Source: Cryptomeria japonica (taxonomy: Eukaryota > Streptophyta > Pinopsida > Cupressales > Cupressaceae). From it: 64,000 bases of DNA. A model generated the notes under the pieces. That model saw nothing but the letters and a program-made list of their open reading frames with translations, did not search any database and was not told the origin of the DNA. A program made the translations under genes and the position numbers. The stretch is taken from contig NC_081413.1 of the NCBI RefSeq assembly GCF_030272615.1, positions 185,762,115 through 185,826,114 of the forward strand. Direction: 5' to 3'. This document shows positions 23,612 through 36,400 of this stretch, piece by piece. Position 1 is the stretch's first letter; each line of letters opens with the position of its first letter.

Positions 23612-25147
23612 TATATACAAGGGATATGTATCATTTGATTTGTATGCCGGTTATGTTGATTATGTGGCTGCCAACTACCAAGTGAATCATGCATCTCTCC
23701 AGGATAATATTAATGAAAATAATGATGGTGATGACCATCAATCTTTACATGTTGCTGATGAATTTGATGTTGAAATACCAAATACAGAGGGATTACTAAG
23801 TGTTGTTGTTTGTGCAAGTGAAAGTGTGCAATATGATGAAAATCAAAATTGTTTGGTGCGAACAATAGCTGATCCTCTTTTAAACATTGATGATGTCAAT
23901 TGTGTTGAGGATGAAGTAAATGTTTTTTCAAATTTCACTTCAGACTTCATTTCTTATAATCATGTTGATAATCTTTCTTTTTTGAAAGATATGCACAATG
24001 TTTACACATGATTGCAATGAAGATATAGCACACATGGATGGACAAAATTTTACGGAATCTCACATGGAACAGCAAAGTGCAATGGAAGTCCATAAGATTG
24101 CAGAACTTAAGAAAGCTCTTGAGGTTATGGATAAGAAGGTTCAAATGTTGGAGAGCCTTGGAACTATTGATGAAGACCTTCTGAAATATAGTGAGGAGAA
24201 TTCTTTGGAAAAGGACTGTGAATTGAATGCTTGTACATTTGATGAACATGGTGATCTAACTGATGGTTTTATGACAAAAAATTTTAGTGAACATGCTGAA
24301 AACTCATCTAATGAAATAAATTGCAGCGATGTTCATTTTCATTCTTTGGCTGATGATGAATGTTCTATTGGTGAAGAAGATCAGTTGTGGCAAGATAAGT
24401 TTGATTATCTTGATTTTCAGAATGATGGTCATAGAATAAAATCTCATGAATATGAAACATGGAACACTAAGGATTGTTCCAGCCAAGTTTCATTTTCTTC
24501 TTTGTCTGATGAAGATGATTATGAGGATTGAATGGATGGTGTCTTTAGCAATTTTACTAATGCTTTATTCAATGCTGATATAGATACGGACCAGCCACTT
24601 TAGTGTCATAACGTTCATAAAGAGATTGTCCATTTGGTTTCTAACCCTTTGTATGAAGAAATAACTGATCAGCCAGATGTTGTAAATGATGAACCAGTCC
24701 ATAATACTGATGGAATTCCAAACAGCAATAGCATGGGTTGTAAAAAATTATTTCATGATGAAGGTAATAGGCATGGATTATGTGATGATCATTTAAAACC
24801 ACAAATGAAAGTGTTTCAGGGGGATGTAAGTATGGATGAAAAAGATTCAACTGAGGATTTGCTTCAGCCGAAGGTACGCATTCTTTTCGATGAATGGGAT
24901 GTTGAGAATGCAGAGGTTCTCAGTTTGATGAGCAAGGATAGTATGAGGTGTGATCAGCGTAGTGAAGTAGCACATCTGGATGGTAATGTCCATGTTCCTT
25001 GTTTGCATCGGTTGACTAGTAATGGCTCTCATTCTATGAATTTAAATGATAACAAGGTGAGTGCTGATAGGAATTGCAATGTTGAAAATGAGTGTTTTAT
25101 TTTCCAAGTTCAGCATGATGATATCCTTGAAAATGGTAGAATTGATT
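23577..25147 (+). pseudogene. Acidic tail ORF downstream of gag in element E
   Basis: Three open stretches (23577-24011, 23998-24531 and 24634-25146) follow gag in two other frames and share an acidic, Asn/Asp/Glu/Ser-rich composition. One short coiled coil (IAELKKALEVMDKKVQMLESL) stands out. They are probably one C-terminal Gag extension split by frameshifts. The last codon runs into the truncated 3' LTR. No enzyme motif is seen and I do not know the function. Confidence 0.55.
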
Positions 25148-25641
25148 AGGAATTGATGCATGAATATCTTGTTTAAGGAAAACAAACTTGCATCTATGAT
25201 TCATATTTGTAGTTCTGTGAGTGACTCTACTGCCCAATGAACAAGGCACTAGTCTTTGACAGATTTGGGAATGGTCTTAAATATACATTTTAAAAGACAA
25301 ATCTATTTCCCTTTATGTTTAGGGGTTAATGTTCTATCCTTCCAAAGCTCTATTTCACCTATTATTTGTATAAGATCCAGCCCATCTGTACATGTTACCT
25401 AATTTGGTGAGCTTGTGGAATGGTTTGTTTGCTCATTGTTGATGCAGTCTTATGTTTGTGATTGTTGTATTCAATGCATCAAAAGGGTGTCCCCCCTAGG
25501 TCTAGCAGAACCTGAAGTGCAGGAGGATCATTAGGATCTTATGTTATGTTGTCCAAGCCCTGAGGTGTTTCATTGATTGAGATTGGCCATCTCATAGATA
25601 GATTTACAGGTGTCTTGGGTTATCACTTTTGGTGAACAACA
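25148..25641 (+). repeat. Truncated 3' LTR of element E
   Basis: 494 bp matching 21242-21735 with about five differences, then the CATTT duplication. The missing 3.6 kb of the LTR, including U3, was lost together with the polypurine tract, so the element cannot be rebuilt by recombination here. Confidence 0.85.
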
Positions 25642-25736
25642 CATTTGTTGCAAATGTAATTTTTTGTCATGCATTTTAAAATATTTTTGTTTTTTGAGAT
25701 CCGATATCTAATATTTTGGACATTTTCTCATTGCAG

Positions 25737-27581
25737 GAGAACATTGGAGTGTTATACTGCCGATAGAGTAGACCTAGTGGACTTGATCTTCAAGCTGACT
25801 TGCTTGATGAGTAGATTGAGCATATTCGATAGCTTGGTCTATATCATGTTTTACACTTGCCAGAGGTTACGGCCAATAGGGCCATGATTACAACTTTGAT
25901 AAAGCGGTGGCACTCAAAGAATTGTTCATTCCAACTTCCGACTGGTGAGGCATCCATCACATTAGAGGATGTATGGTGTATACTGTGTATTCCTATTCAT
26001 GGTGAGAGAGTTGTATACAACCATGATGATGGCATTGCTAGACTATGTGCACTTTTTTAGTGTGAGATACAGGACTTGTAGATCAGTGGTTGTTATGATA
26101 TCCCTTGGGCCCAATTAGACTATGATGACATGACTATTGTATTATGCAGTGTTTTTGGTGGTTTACTAATACCTGATAGATGAGGTCATGGGTTTTCAGT
26201 TGGATGGGGTAGAGTGCTCCATGATATGATTTTTCATCGTCGATCGTATGCGTGGGGTCCTTGTCTACTAGTCATGTTGTACTATCAGTTGCATGGTATT
26301 GTGTATCTTGGATATCATTCTATCAGTTGTGGTGTTACTTTGTTTCAAACATGGGCATGGGAGCATATTTCTATTTCAAGGCCTATTATTCATGTTGATT
26401 TGCAGCCTGGTGAGCCTTATGCTTTCAGGTATACAATAGGTATTAGACACAAGGGTTTAGGGAACGCCTTGTATTGGAGACATCAGTTTGACATATTGCA
26501 GCATTTTATTTGGAGACCATACTTAGATTGTCTCAGTTGGGAGGATGATGCAGTACACTTGCCTTTCTGCTGATAGCAGAGATATCTTATTGGTAGGACC
26601 TTTGAGACCTAACAGATTATCGAGATGTATCTTCCAGGGTGGGTTCTGAGACACTTTGGTGAGGTATAGGTGACACCTATGGTTACTGCTTATTTTGCTC
26701 CAGTGTCACAGGAGGTATCTGATTGGGGTGTTTGTATATAGCCACATGTTGATTCTCTGCAGCTATTACTCTGGGGTTGGGGTAGAGGTGCAGCGGATCC
26801 AGGGATGACGGTGGAGTATGATGCATGGTTTCCTAGGCATAGGCCAGTGCCTTTGATTGATCCTGCTATTTCGATTACAACATAGCAGATTCGCCATCCT
26901 AGACAATGGTTGAGGATAGATGCAGGGGAGAGAGCCGGAGGAGGAGGAGAGGGTTGAGCTGAGAGAGGAGGTGAGGATGTAGACATTGGTGGAGACGCCG
27001 AGTCTATTAGCAATGAGGATAGTGATGATTCTTCTGAGTCATTGAGTAGTGAGGATGGAGGTGATGATGAGGATATGCCTAAGCTAGAGGATGTGCCTGG
27101 TGTAGAGGGTGGGAGAGGATAGGTTGGTGAGGAGGATGAGCTACAGACTCTTAGAGCACGGGTCTAGAGTTTGGAGGATGAGGTCACTAGATGAGATATT
27201 GAGCAAGATACTTATCGTGTAGATTATGGTGCCCTTGAGGCTAAGAGAGATCATCTCCAGAGGGAGAGAGATGAGGCAATGTAGAGATGTCAGATTACCA
27301 TGGATGCCTTTGATCAGCTTTTTAGAGCAGGTACCTATGCGCGCAACCAGGAAGATAGGTATTTCACTGCTACATAGGAGGCTATTTATTATAGATAGGC
27401 ATATGAGTGAGCCATCCTTGAGGGTCAGAGAGAGCCTAGCTTCAATGCATTTAAGGGGAGGAGATCAAGTAGATCTACTTCACGGCGGACTAGTAGTGGT
27501 GGCATTATGGGACCACCTCGACATCCTGGGGTAGGATCTAGTGGACAGGATCCACCTGCTAACAGAGGCAGTGTTGGTTGA
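25737..27581 (+). pseudogene. PMD (plant mobile domain) gene of element C, exon 2
   Basis: After a pyrimidine-rich TTTTCTCATTGCAG acceptor, one frame runs from GAG 25737 to TGA 27579-27581 (615 codons) with no frameshift but many stops, mostly TAG at expected Gln/Trp codons. It reads LGLYHVLHLPEV, then ANRAMITTLIKRWHS, FQLPTGEASITLEDVWCILC and GLLIPDR, the signature of the plant mobile (aminotransferase-like) domain, followed by RPYLDCLSWEDDA and a DPAI..RHPRQWLRI block. The tail is Gly/Glu/Asp-rich with a coiled coil and a Ser/Arg-rich end. PMD proteins occur as nuclear host proteins in plants and as cargo of transposons; the role in Tat elements is not known to me. Confidence 0.8.
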
Positions 27582-30500
27582 TCATGCTATCTGAGCCTTC
27601 GGGCTTATTTATTGTATTCACACACATTATCATTTTTGAGTCATATATATATGATATGTAGGTTTTTTATAGTGATCTATTTATGTTTTGCTTCTCATGT
27701 ATGCTTATATAATGCTGAGTTTTATGATACATATCTATTTGATTCTATGCAATGGTAGTACATGTATGTATTAATGATGGTAATGGATTTTAAAATGAAT
27801 GCAATGAAATCTATAATGAATGCTTAATGGAATCTATAATGAATGCTTAATGAATCTATAATGAATGTAAATGAATCTATAATGAATGCAAACGAATGCT
27901 TTTTTTTATGATAATGGTTGAACCAATTTTAACTCAGATACACCTTGAAGAAATGTTAGTTAGATGATAGAAACAAAAATTGATGGTAGAAGGAATGTTA
28001 GAAAGAATGTGATTTAGAAAGAAGATGAGAAATAAACAAACTATCAATAAGCAAATGAGATGAGAATGAAATTGAATGAATCGTGAACATGTGTCATTAT
28101 TTATTGCACAATATATATTCAGCACTGAGCCTTATTATTGAACAATGAAGCTTAGCACATCAGGGTATAAGGAACCAAGATGCAAAGATATCTCATTATA
28201 GAAACAAATACGTAGCAAACAAGGAGTGAACCCTCCATTCTGGGAATTACTCTAGGGGTCGAGGTATGTGTGGTGATTTCACCTTGATGTGAAGGCTCTT
28301 ATCACAAACACCCACTAGAGAAATTTCCCTATAATTTCACCGGTTCACACCACAAAAAGCAAACAAAGAAAAAAATAATGCCCATCATAGCTCCTCTAGT
28401 CAATTGTGGACATCCTTGAGTAGCATAGTGATAGGGAGGTAGTGCAAGTGGAATGCTCAAGTGACTTGTTAGTTCACTAAGAATAGATCCTTACTAATTT
28501 CAAGGTGTTTTTGTTGTAATCAGAGTGCAAAGGTTCATAGACAACCTGAAACTTCCTCTTGATCCACCTCCCTAAGACAAGACTTCTTGGTTGCTCAAGG
28601 GCTTCAACCCCATAACCACTCTAGCTTGGTAAATTGACTCATTATTCATCCTCTTAGCTTTCATTCCTCTGTCCCTAACCTGCTCCCTAACTGCACAAGG
28701 TCTCCTTTTGCTGGTTTACACATTGTTACTAAATTTTGCTCCCAATGGTGTCTTTTGTCTTCTACGTTTTGAGATGTAGAAGTCCTCCTCAAGTGCTAAA
28801 ACTAAGTTTTTGGAGTCTACCCCACAAAGGTGTCAAATTCATGTGAGGAAAAAAAATTTCAACTAGCATTGATGTCTTTTGTGCTTTCCATTCACCATTT
28901 GTGTACCCGATTTGACCAAAACTCAATTTTAAGGCCTAAAAAGGCTACAAGCAATTAGCCCTCCTTTTGGGTTTTTGTGCTCACCCTGCTCAAGCGATGG
29001 ACTTCCAGACTAAAAGCATCACATATTTGGATACCCTTTTAGGGGTTCTTGAATATTTATCAAGTTTAGGGGTCCCTAAAGCCTTCTCCGTGACTATCCC
29101 AAAAATGGGCATAAAAGGAGGGTTTTGGTAGGGCTTGTTGGCAAAAACCAAATTTCAAACTTGGGAACCACCAAATGACTCAAGGACACCTAATTCTACC
29201 TTGATGTTGACTAATAAGGCCATAAACAAGAAGGTTTAACCCTCATAAAGTGAAGAGCAAGATTTTCATAAAATGCACAAAAGGGAAATGCAACATTTGA
29301 CAACTTTTCACTTTTTGCCTTCTACAAGCACAATTTTGCAAAATTCCAATTACAACTGAAGCATAGAACATAGCCAACATTAGAGACAAGAAGGAATCCA
29401 ATTTGCCTTGCACAAAAGGCATTAGGCAATTACAAATAGCAAATTGTTCACTGTCAAACTAAATAGGACTGCACTTTTCTCTTTTCACTATTTTCCCATT
29501 TTGGACCTGCACTTTGCAATGTTAAAACTCTTATTTGAAGGTTTGTTTATGCTTTATTAGCTATTCTCTACCTTCTTCATACATGAAGTCCTTCATACCT
29601 GCAATTTGGAGAGGAGAAATCCATATACAACTTCAACAAACATGCAAAAATCAATCATACTTGACTGTGACAGCCTGCTGGGCGTTTTTCATTTTGCCTA
29701 AGGAGATCATTGTTTGATATTGGCATTTACATTACCCATGGGTAGGGCTTACTCCTCCCTTGTACTTTTTTTCAAACAAACAAAGTATAGACAGAGGTTT
29801 TCACACACCAATGAATGGTGGAGAGCAAACTAGGAAAGAAAATTACTACCAAACAGTGACTCACTGTTTTGGTTTACAATTCATAAAACTAAAACATATA
29901 ACCTTCCTTTTATAGGCTTAGGAAGTCTCTTTTCTTGCACATATCACTTGGACATCACATAGGACTGTTCACCAAAAGAATACAACTGCTATGGGAGAGC
30001 AAAGCATCAAACTTAAGCAAGACCCTAGCCAAATGGCATACTTGCCTAGGGCTCCATGGCCACAATACACCTTGTACCCACACTCTTGATACCAAAACAC
30101 ATATTTACATAATTTAGAAATTGACCAACTGGTTCTTGAGAAGCCATGAACACTTTAGGACTCCAAGAAACCAAGTTGGTCAAGCATTCTTGCCCAAATT
30201 CCTAGACTAGGCAGTGAAACTGTGAAATCAAACCAATTTTGTTACAACTTCAAAACTTAATCAAATTTAATGCCACCAAAGGGAGAAGTCTAAGAAAACA
30301 TAGTAGAAACTAAAAATGCAAGAACAATATGGAAAATTATAGCAGGTGTATGGACTGCTGCTCACACCAAGTTAGAAACTAGGGAAAAACAAGGAAAAAT
30401 GAGTGCAAACTTTCATAATGATTAAAAACTCCAATTGAACAACCCTTACAATAGTTCCAACAAGAGAATAAATACCATTCTAGGTTGGTTAACCTCCTGT

Positions 30501-31240
30501 ATGGACAGGTACATGCCCAAGCACACTAAATTTGACATTTTGGATGCCTAAAATGACAACTTTTATGCCTAGAAGGTGTAAGGTTGAACTCAAAACCCAC
30601 AAAACACCTAAGAACACTTCTCACACCTAAAAACCAAACACAAAACATGCCTAGACCTTTTCAAAACAAAATCACATTAAAAACTCACTTTTTACAACAT
30701 TTTGCCAAGCAACTCCAAAACTGGCAATTTTGAGCAAAAGATGAAAACAGGAAAACAAAACCTCACAATGAGTTCAAAACTCATCCAAACAACTTAAAGC
30801 AACACAAAAATAACTTAAACAACCATTGCCACTCAAAGCTAATGAAAATAAAACTTACTCTCAAACCTGTGTTGAAAATGAGGCCTAGGTGCTCCTGCAC
30901 CACATAGGAACAATTTCTGTCGCCAAATGATTAAAGATAAAGACCGACCCAGACAAAATTTAGCAGCTATAATGACCTTGTGCTTTCATTCTCAGTTGCT
31001 TGATGTGATGGTTGATAATGTCTAATCTCAGAAAGTTGCGGACCTCGTTCAAGACTGACCTGTCAGATTTTGAGTGTATCCTCTTCTATTTAAGACAAGA
31101 TAATGATCACGTTAATATGGATATGATACGATTGATAAGATAGTTTGATCAGTTGATTGTAGATATTTGACTGGATAGTTGTTTCCTTTGTTAACTTCAT
31201 GCGAAGTGTTTGTTGGATATCTGCTAGGGTATTTGTTTCT
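27582..31240. other. Non-coding 3' region of C between PMD gene and pol
   Basis: About 3.7 kb with a short repeat array (27807-27905) and otherwise no domain, long frame or LTR pair. It probably holds the 3' ends of the PMD transcript (+) and of the C transcript (-), converging tail to tail. Confidence 0.5.
27807..27905. repeat. Short tandem repeat, unit like AATCTATAATGAATG
   Basis: Four to five copies of a 20-24 bp unit, AATCTATAATGAATG plus a variable tail, downstream of the PMD stop. Confidence 0.75.
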
Positions 31241-31249
31241 CACAAGACA

Positions 31250-31640
31250 TTTTATTGCAAGTTTTTTGATTGATTGATTTTTGATTTTTAGTTCTTTTTC
31301 AAGAGCTTTTTCTGATGTTTTTGGATTATGTAGATCGATATTTGAATGTTTTTGGTTGATTTTTTCAGGATCGTATTTTGCAGATGTTTTTGGTTGATTT
31401 TTTTTTTCAGGACATTATATGGATGTTTTTGGATTTTATGGTTTTCAATGTTTTTGGATTTTGAACATTTCAATGTTTTTTTGATTTTGAGTTTTTCATT
31501 GTTTTTTGATTTTGAGTTTTTCATTGTTTTTGGATTTTTTCAGGACTTCATATGATTTTTTTTGGATTTTTTTAGGACTTTATATGATTTTTTGGATTTT
31601 TTTAGGACTTTATATGATTTTTTGGATTTTTTCAGTTATG
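31250..31640. repeat. T-rich tandem repeats
   Basis: Units of about 27-33 bp built on TTTTTGGATTTT and AGGACTTTATATGATT recur across the stretch; the last three copies (31533-31638) are nearly identical. The open frames inside on both strands are by-products of the biased composition. Confidence 0.75.
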
Positions 31641-32768
31641 CCCCTAGTGTGTAGACCTATATGACATGATGATCTACAGAATGTATGTGGAGAGAAATGA
31701 ATTTTTTGACATGACCTATGTGAATGCAATATGCAGGATGAAGATGCATTTCCTATTCGAACAAGGTTGACTGTGTTTGTTTTAGCATTTGTAATACACC
31801 AATTGAAATGAAGGTGCAAAACATTTCATAAATAAGTGGTCAATCAATCTCTAAGGTCCCTGGGAGCATTCATCTCAACACACTTAGTGACTAGGATTTA
31901 CAAATGGAGACGCAAAAATCTTCCCCATTGGTTCTTGAAACTTTGATCTTCTTTTGCCCATGTGTGTGCAGATGAGTTAATTCCTACTCTTGTGTTCACT
32001 AAAGATCCTTAGCATCCTATATGAATAGCTACATGGATTATCCTAACTTCAAAAGCATCCTGAATAGAGCCTTGCTGCCAGCAAGCTTTGAGAGCTCCGA
32101 CGAGGTTATAGACTATAATTTCTCAAATATTGCTCCATTGCCAGTAGGCATCCATAGCCCTAATGGAGTTACTTGCACGTTCCCATAGTCAAGCTTTTTG
32201 TCACACTTGTATGCATGATATTTCAGTTATATATCATTGTTGTTCTACCTTGAGATGGATATTTGGCATATATCTTTTTCTTTTTATTTTCTTGCCTTGA
32301 CTTGTAAGTAATGAAACCTACTTGGTTATGACAATTACAATGGTGCTGAAGTAGAATTTTAGATTTTTCACTAGTCATATGATAAACTAGGTGTCTAGAA
32401 TGAATTAGAGATCTTCTTAATGTGTGAGATATAGCAATTGATAGATTGTGGGTTAACAAGTCTCAAATAGTGAAATTGCTACCCAACCATAAGTAAAGCA
32501 TTTTCATAGGGTAGTGTTGAAAATGAATGACCTTAGGACCTAATAGACTTCATGTTTGAATATCTAAGAAAGGAGATGACCCTTGCTTCTCTTGGATGCA
32601 AACAGATGATAAACTTGGACAGTTGCCTTGTTTTATTGATGTTGCTATATGTAATTGCCGAAACTTTGAGAATGCAATGTGTTTTAAAAGAAGAAACTAT
32701 ATGTAATGCAGATGTTTTTAAATGATATGATATGCAATGTAGAAAGTAAAACCTAGACTACACAACCC
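31641..32768. other. Non-coding stretch after C pol
   Basis: The first 1.1 kb after the C integrase stop (- strand). No domain or repeat stands out. Confidence 0.5.
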
Positions 32769-34706
32769 TTAGGTATAATATCTCTTAAGGTGCATGTTGT
32801 TCATAGGGTCAGAGAGTGGATCTCCCTCCATGGTAGCCAAATTATATGCTCCATTGCCTATGACCCTTGTTATAATGAAAGGACCTAGCCAGTTAGGTTC
32901 AAATTTCCTTGCCCTTTCTCATTCTGCTAGGTTCCTCTAATTCTCTTTAAGTACTAAATCTCCCACTTGAAAAGTTCATGGGTGGACCCGTTTATTATAA
33001 CTCTGTCTCAGTCTTTTTTGATATCCTTGTAGATGGTTAAAGATTGTTTGTCTTTTTTCATCAAGGATTTCAAGTTCTTGTAACCTTGCTACCCTATAGT
33101 CTTCCTCGGATATGATGTTCTATAAAGAGACTCTGAGAGATGGTATTTCTATTTCAATGGGGAGTATCACTTATGTCCCAAAGACCAAGGAATATGGTGT
33201 TTCTCCTGTAGGTGTACGTACTCCTGTTCTATAAGCCCAAAGAGTGGGATTTAACTGGAGATGTCAGTCCCGTCCTGTGTCAGTGACTACTTTCTTAAGA
33301 ATTTTCAGTATTTTTTTATTTGTAGCCTCTGCTTGTCCATTACTTTGTGGATAATATGGTGTGGCAAATCTTTGTTGTATGTGAAATTTATCACACAACT
33401 CTTTCACTTCCTAGTTTTTAAATGGATGTCCATTATCTATAACAAAGCACATTGGAACTCCGTATATACATATAATGTAGTTGAGCATGAATTTTGATAT
33501 CTACTTTCTAGTAGTGTATGTTAGAGGAATTGCCTCAACCCATTTGGTAAAGTACTCAGTGGCTATCAAGATGAACTTGTGCCCATTGGAAGAAGTAGGG
33601 TTGATTTTACCCACTAGATCTAATCCCCATTGTGAAAATGTCCATGGTGATATAATGGGTTGAAGATCTTGTGCTGATGCATGAATGAGGTCTCCATGCA
33701 TTTTCCATTGTTTACACTTCTATACATACTTGTAAGCGTCATTTTCCATAGTTGGCCAGTAATAACCTATTCTCAACAATTTCTTTGACAATGGTGGACC
33801 GCTTTGGTGAGCCCCACAAATTACATCATGGACTTCTTTTAAAGAAAGGTGTGCTTCATTCTCATCTAGGCATTGGAGAAGAGTACCATTGAAACCCTTT
33901 CTATATAAAGTATCAGCTATAATGGTGTATCTAGATGCCTGACGAATAAATGTCTTCTTTTGATTCCTGGACAGATTAAGTGATATGTATTGAGTATGTA
34001 AATATGTATATATTTCATTGTACCAAGGTGATTCTGGACCCACAATTGCACATACATATTCTAATAGGGGAGTCTCATATGCAGGTAGCATCAATTGTTC
34101 TATGATGAACTCAAACTGAGTTTCATTAGTAGGCATATTCAGAAGAGATCCTATGGTTGTCATTGCATCCGCTGCCTTATTTTGTATCCTTGGGATTTGT
34201 TCAAAGGTGATTTTGTTAGAGTGCTCTTTGTAATCTTCGACCAACTTCTTATAAGGCATGAGTTTGTCATCCTTCATGTTATAATCATCATTGACTTGGT
34301 TTACAATCAATTGTGAATCACCATAGACCTGTAACTCTTGTATTTTCCATTGTATAACTATACGAAGCCCTATGAGGAGAGCTTCATATTCAGCCATATT
34401 GTTGGTGCATTGGAAATTGATCCTAAATGACTTAGGTATAACATCCCCTTGAGGATTAATGAAGAGAATCCCTACTCCAGATTTGTGATTTGTATATGAC
34501 CCATCAAAGTATAATTTCCACATTACAGAGATAGTTAATGTAAACACGGATTCAACTAGAAAGTCTATCAGCAATGGGTGACTATCCTGTATAGGAGCCT
34601 CTGCTAATTGATCTGCTATAATTTGTCCTTTGGTGGCTTTTCTGTCTATGTATTCTATATCAAACTCCCTCAAGATCATAACCCACTTAGCCAATCGCTT
34701 GGTCAA
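32769..34706 (-). pseudogene. C pol: second RNase H and integrase
   Basis: A long intact frame (34706-33720) begins with WVMILREFDIEYIDRKATKG, the end of the first RNase H, then LYFDGSYTNHKSGVGILF, TNNMAEYEALLIGL and YGDSQLIVNQV, an archaeal-type second RNase H. Next is an integrase zinc-binding part (HDVICGAHQSG, then YYWPTMENDAYKYV and CKQW, where the last Cys is lost). The core follows: GLDLVGKINPTSSNGHKF, then VIDNG and SNGQAEA with the D, D and E in place. The end reads WLGPFIITRVIGNGAYNLA to a TAA at 32771-32769. Stops, mostly TAG, occur in the integrase part. Confidence 0.9.
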
Positions 34707-36361
34707 TGTTGCTCAGCTCAATAGGTACTTGAGTGGGTCAAAGCATGCAATGAGTTATACCTTATGACTCAGCATGTAATGTCTGAGCTTTTGGGATGCA
34801 AAGATTATTGCTATGCATGCTCGCTCTATGGGGGTATGATTAAGCTCATAGCTGATCAAAGTCCTACTTATATAATAAATGGCTCTTTCTTTTCCATTTT
34901 GGTCATGCTATGCCAATAGAGCTCCTAGAGCTGAGTTTGTTGCTGATATGTATAACAATAGAGGTTTTCCTGGAGTAGGAGACATTAACACTAGTGTGTT
35001 CAAAAGATAATCTTTCAGAGCTGGAAAGCTTCATGGCATTGTTCTGTCCATTTAAAAGTAACTCCTTTCTTGAGTAAATGTTGGAATGGGTGACACTTAT
35101 CTGCCAACTATGCTATGAATCTCTTTATGGATTGCAGTCTTCCTTGTAACCCTCTAAGTTGTTTAAGTGTCGACGGAGGTTGCATATCAATGATTACCTT
35201 GACCTTGGTAGGGTCTATTTCAATTCCTCCATTTGACACTATAAACCCTAACAGTTTACCTGTTGTTACGCCAAACACACACTTCTTCGGGTTTAATCTG
35301 ACATTATACTATTCCAACCGATCAAATATTTGTGTAAGAACTGCAAGGTGACTTTCTCTTGTTTTTGATTTAGCCAATATGTCATCCACGTAATCTTCCA
35401 TTATGTTGTGGATCATGTCATGAAACAATGTTCTCATGGCTCTTTGGTATGTTGCTCTGGCATTTTTTAGACCAAATGGCATCATATTCCAGCAGTATGT
35501 TCCCATGGGCATGTAAAGGTCATTTTATGTTGATCTTCTGGTACAATTTTAATATGGTTGTATCATGAAAAACCATCCATTAAGGATAACATTTCATTTC
35601 CAACTGTTAGGTCAACTATCATATCGATATAAGGTAGCAGGAAGTCATCCTTAGGACAAGCTTTATTTAGATCCTAAAAATTAGTATAGATTATTATGCC
35701 TCCTGTGGGTTTAGTCCAGGTTGGATATCCATTCCGCATAATCAATAGGTCTAATAAAACCTACATCCAACAAATTTTGTAGTTCTATTTTAACCAATAA
35801 TGTGATACTTGGATGCATTTTTCTCAATTTTTGCTTGTAAGGTTTAACTCCCGGTATCAAAGGTAAGTGATGCAACACTAATTCAGAGTCTAAGCCTGGC
35901 ATGTCTGAATAGGACCAAACAAAGCTGATAGGTTGTTGCTTGAAAAAATTAATGAATCTATCTTTTTCTTCTTTGCTTAGTGATTTCGCCAGATGGATGT
36001 TATGTACAACCTCCCCTTCTGCTATGTTTACTTCTTCTATTTCCTCTGTAAGTAATGCTGATATTTCTCTTTCTATAGGAAGATTACCCAAGTCACTCTT
36101 GCCATTATGGGTATTTTGATCCTTATCTTCTTTTGCCGAAGAACTTTCTTCTCCAAAGTATGTCATTCTATTAAGGTCTATAACAAATCCTGCTTTATGA
36201 TCACCTTGTGGAAATCCTTCTCTGACTCCTAGAAATTCTGAAATTGCTTCGTCGTTTTCAAACCAATCCAGCATTGGTTTTCCTTCTTGCCCCCAATCAA
36301 TCAAGTGTGAATCCACTAGGGGTAAATCATTACTCCCTTCTTTAGTAGACTTTGATAACAT
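34707..36361 (-). pseudogene. C pol: reverse transcriptase and first RNase H
   Basis: On the - strand: an acidic spacer, then FVWSYSDMPGLDSELVLHHL, PYKQKLRKMHP, VKIELQNLLDVGFIRPIDYA, the start of a Ty3/gypsy RT. Then comes a damaged stretch (about 35513-35710) and MMPFGLKNARATYQRAM, EDYVDDILAKSK with an intact YVDD, LNPKKCVFGV and LQSIKRFIAQLADKCHPFQ. The first RNase H (about 35000-34710) has several stops. RT copies the RNA into DNA; RNase H removes the template. Confidence 0.88.
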
Positions 36362-36400
36362 GAAGACTTGATTGTTTGACTGACTTTATGTATCTTCATA

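Larger units (their letters stand above)
17599..25641 (+). mobile_element. Element E: gag-only gypsy-type element in the PMD intron
   Basis: The unit is flanked by CATTT (17594-17598, 25642-25646). It has a 4,137-bp 5' LTR, a TGGCGAC-type primer site as in Tat/Ogre elements, a Ty3/gypsy gag and a long acidic C-terminal tail. There is no protease, RT or integrase. The 3' LTR is cut to its last 494 bp. This fits terminal-repeat elements that encode only Gag and rely on partners. The 494-bp repeats differ at about five positions, so the insertion is recent compared with its hosts. Confidence 0.85.

Noticed and set aside
26690-27013. Pro/Ser-rich frame on the - strand
   Set aside because: Shadow of the Gly/Glu-rich tail of the PMD gene.
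30905-30935. TGTCGCCAAATG, which on the - strand looks like a TGGCGAC primer site next to a TG LTR end
   Set aside because: I found no second copy of the sequence to its right, so no LTR pair supports another element here.
31288-31555. Open frames on both strands
   Set aside because: They come from T-rich tandem repeats without stop codons.
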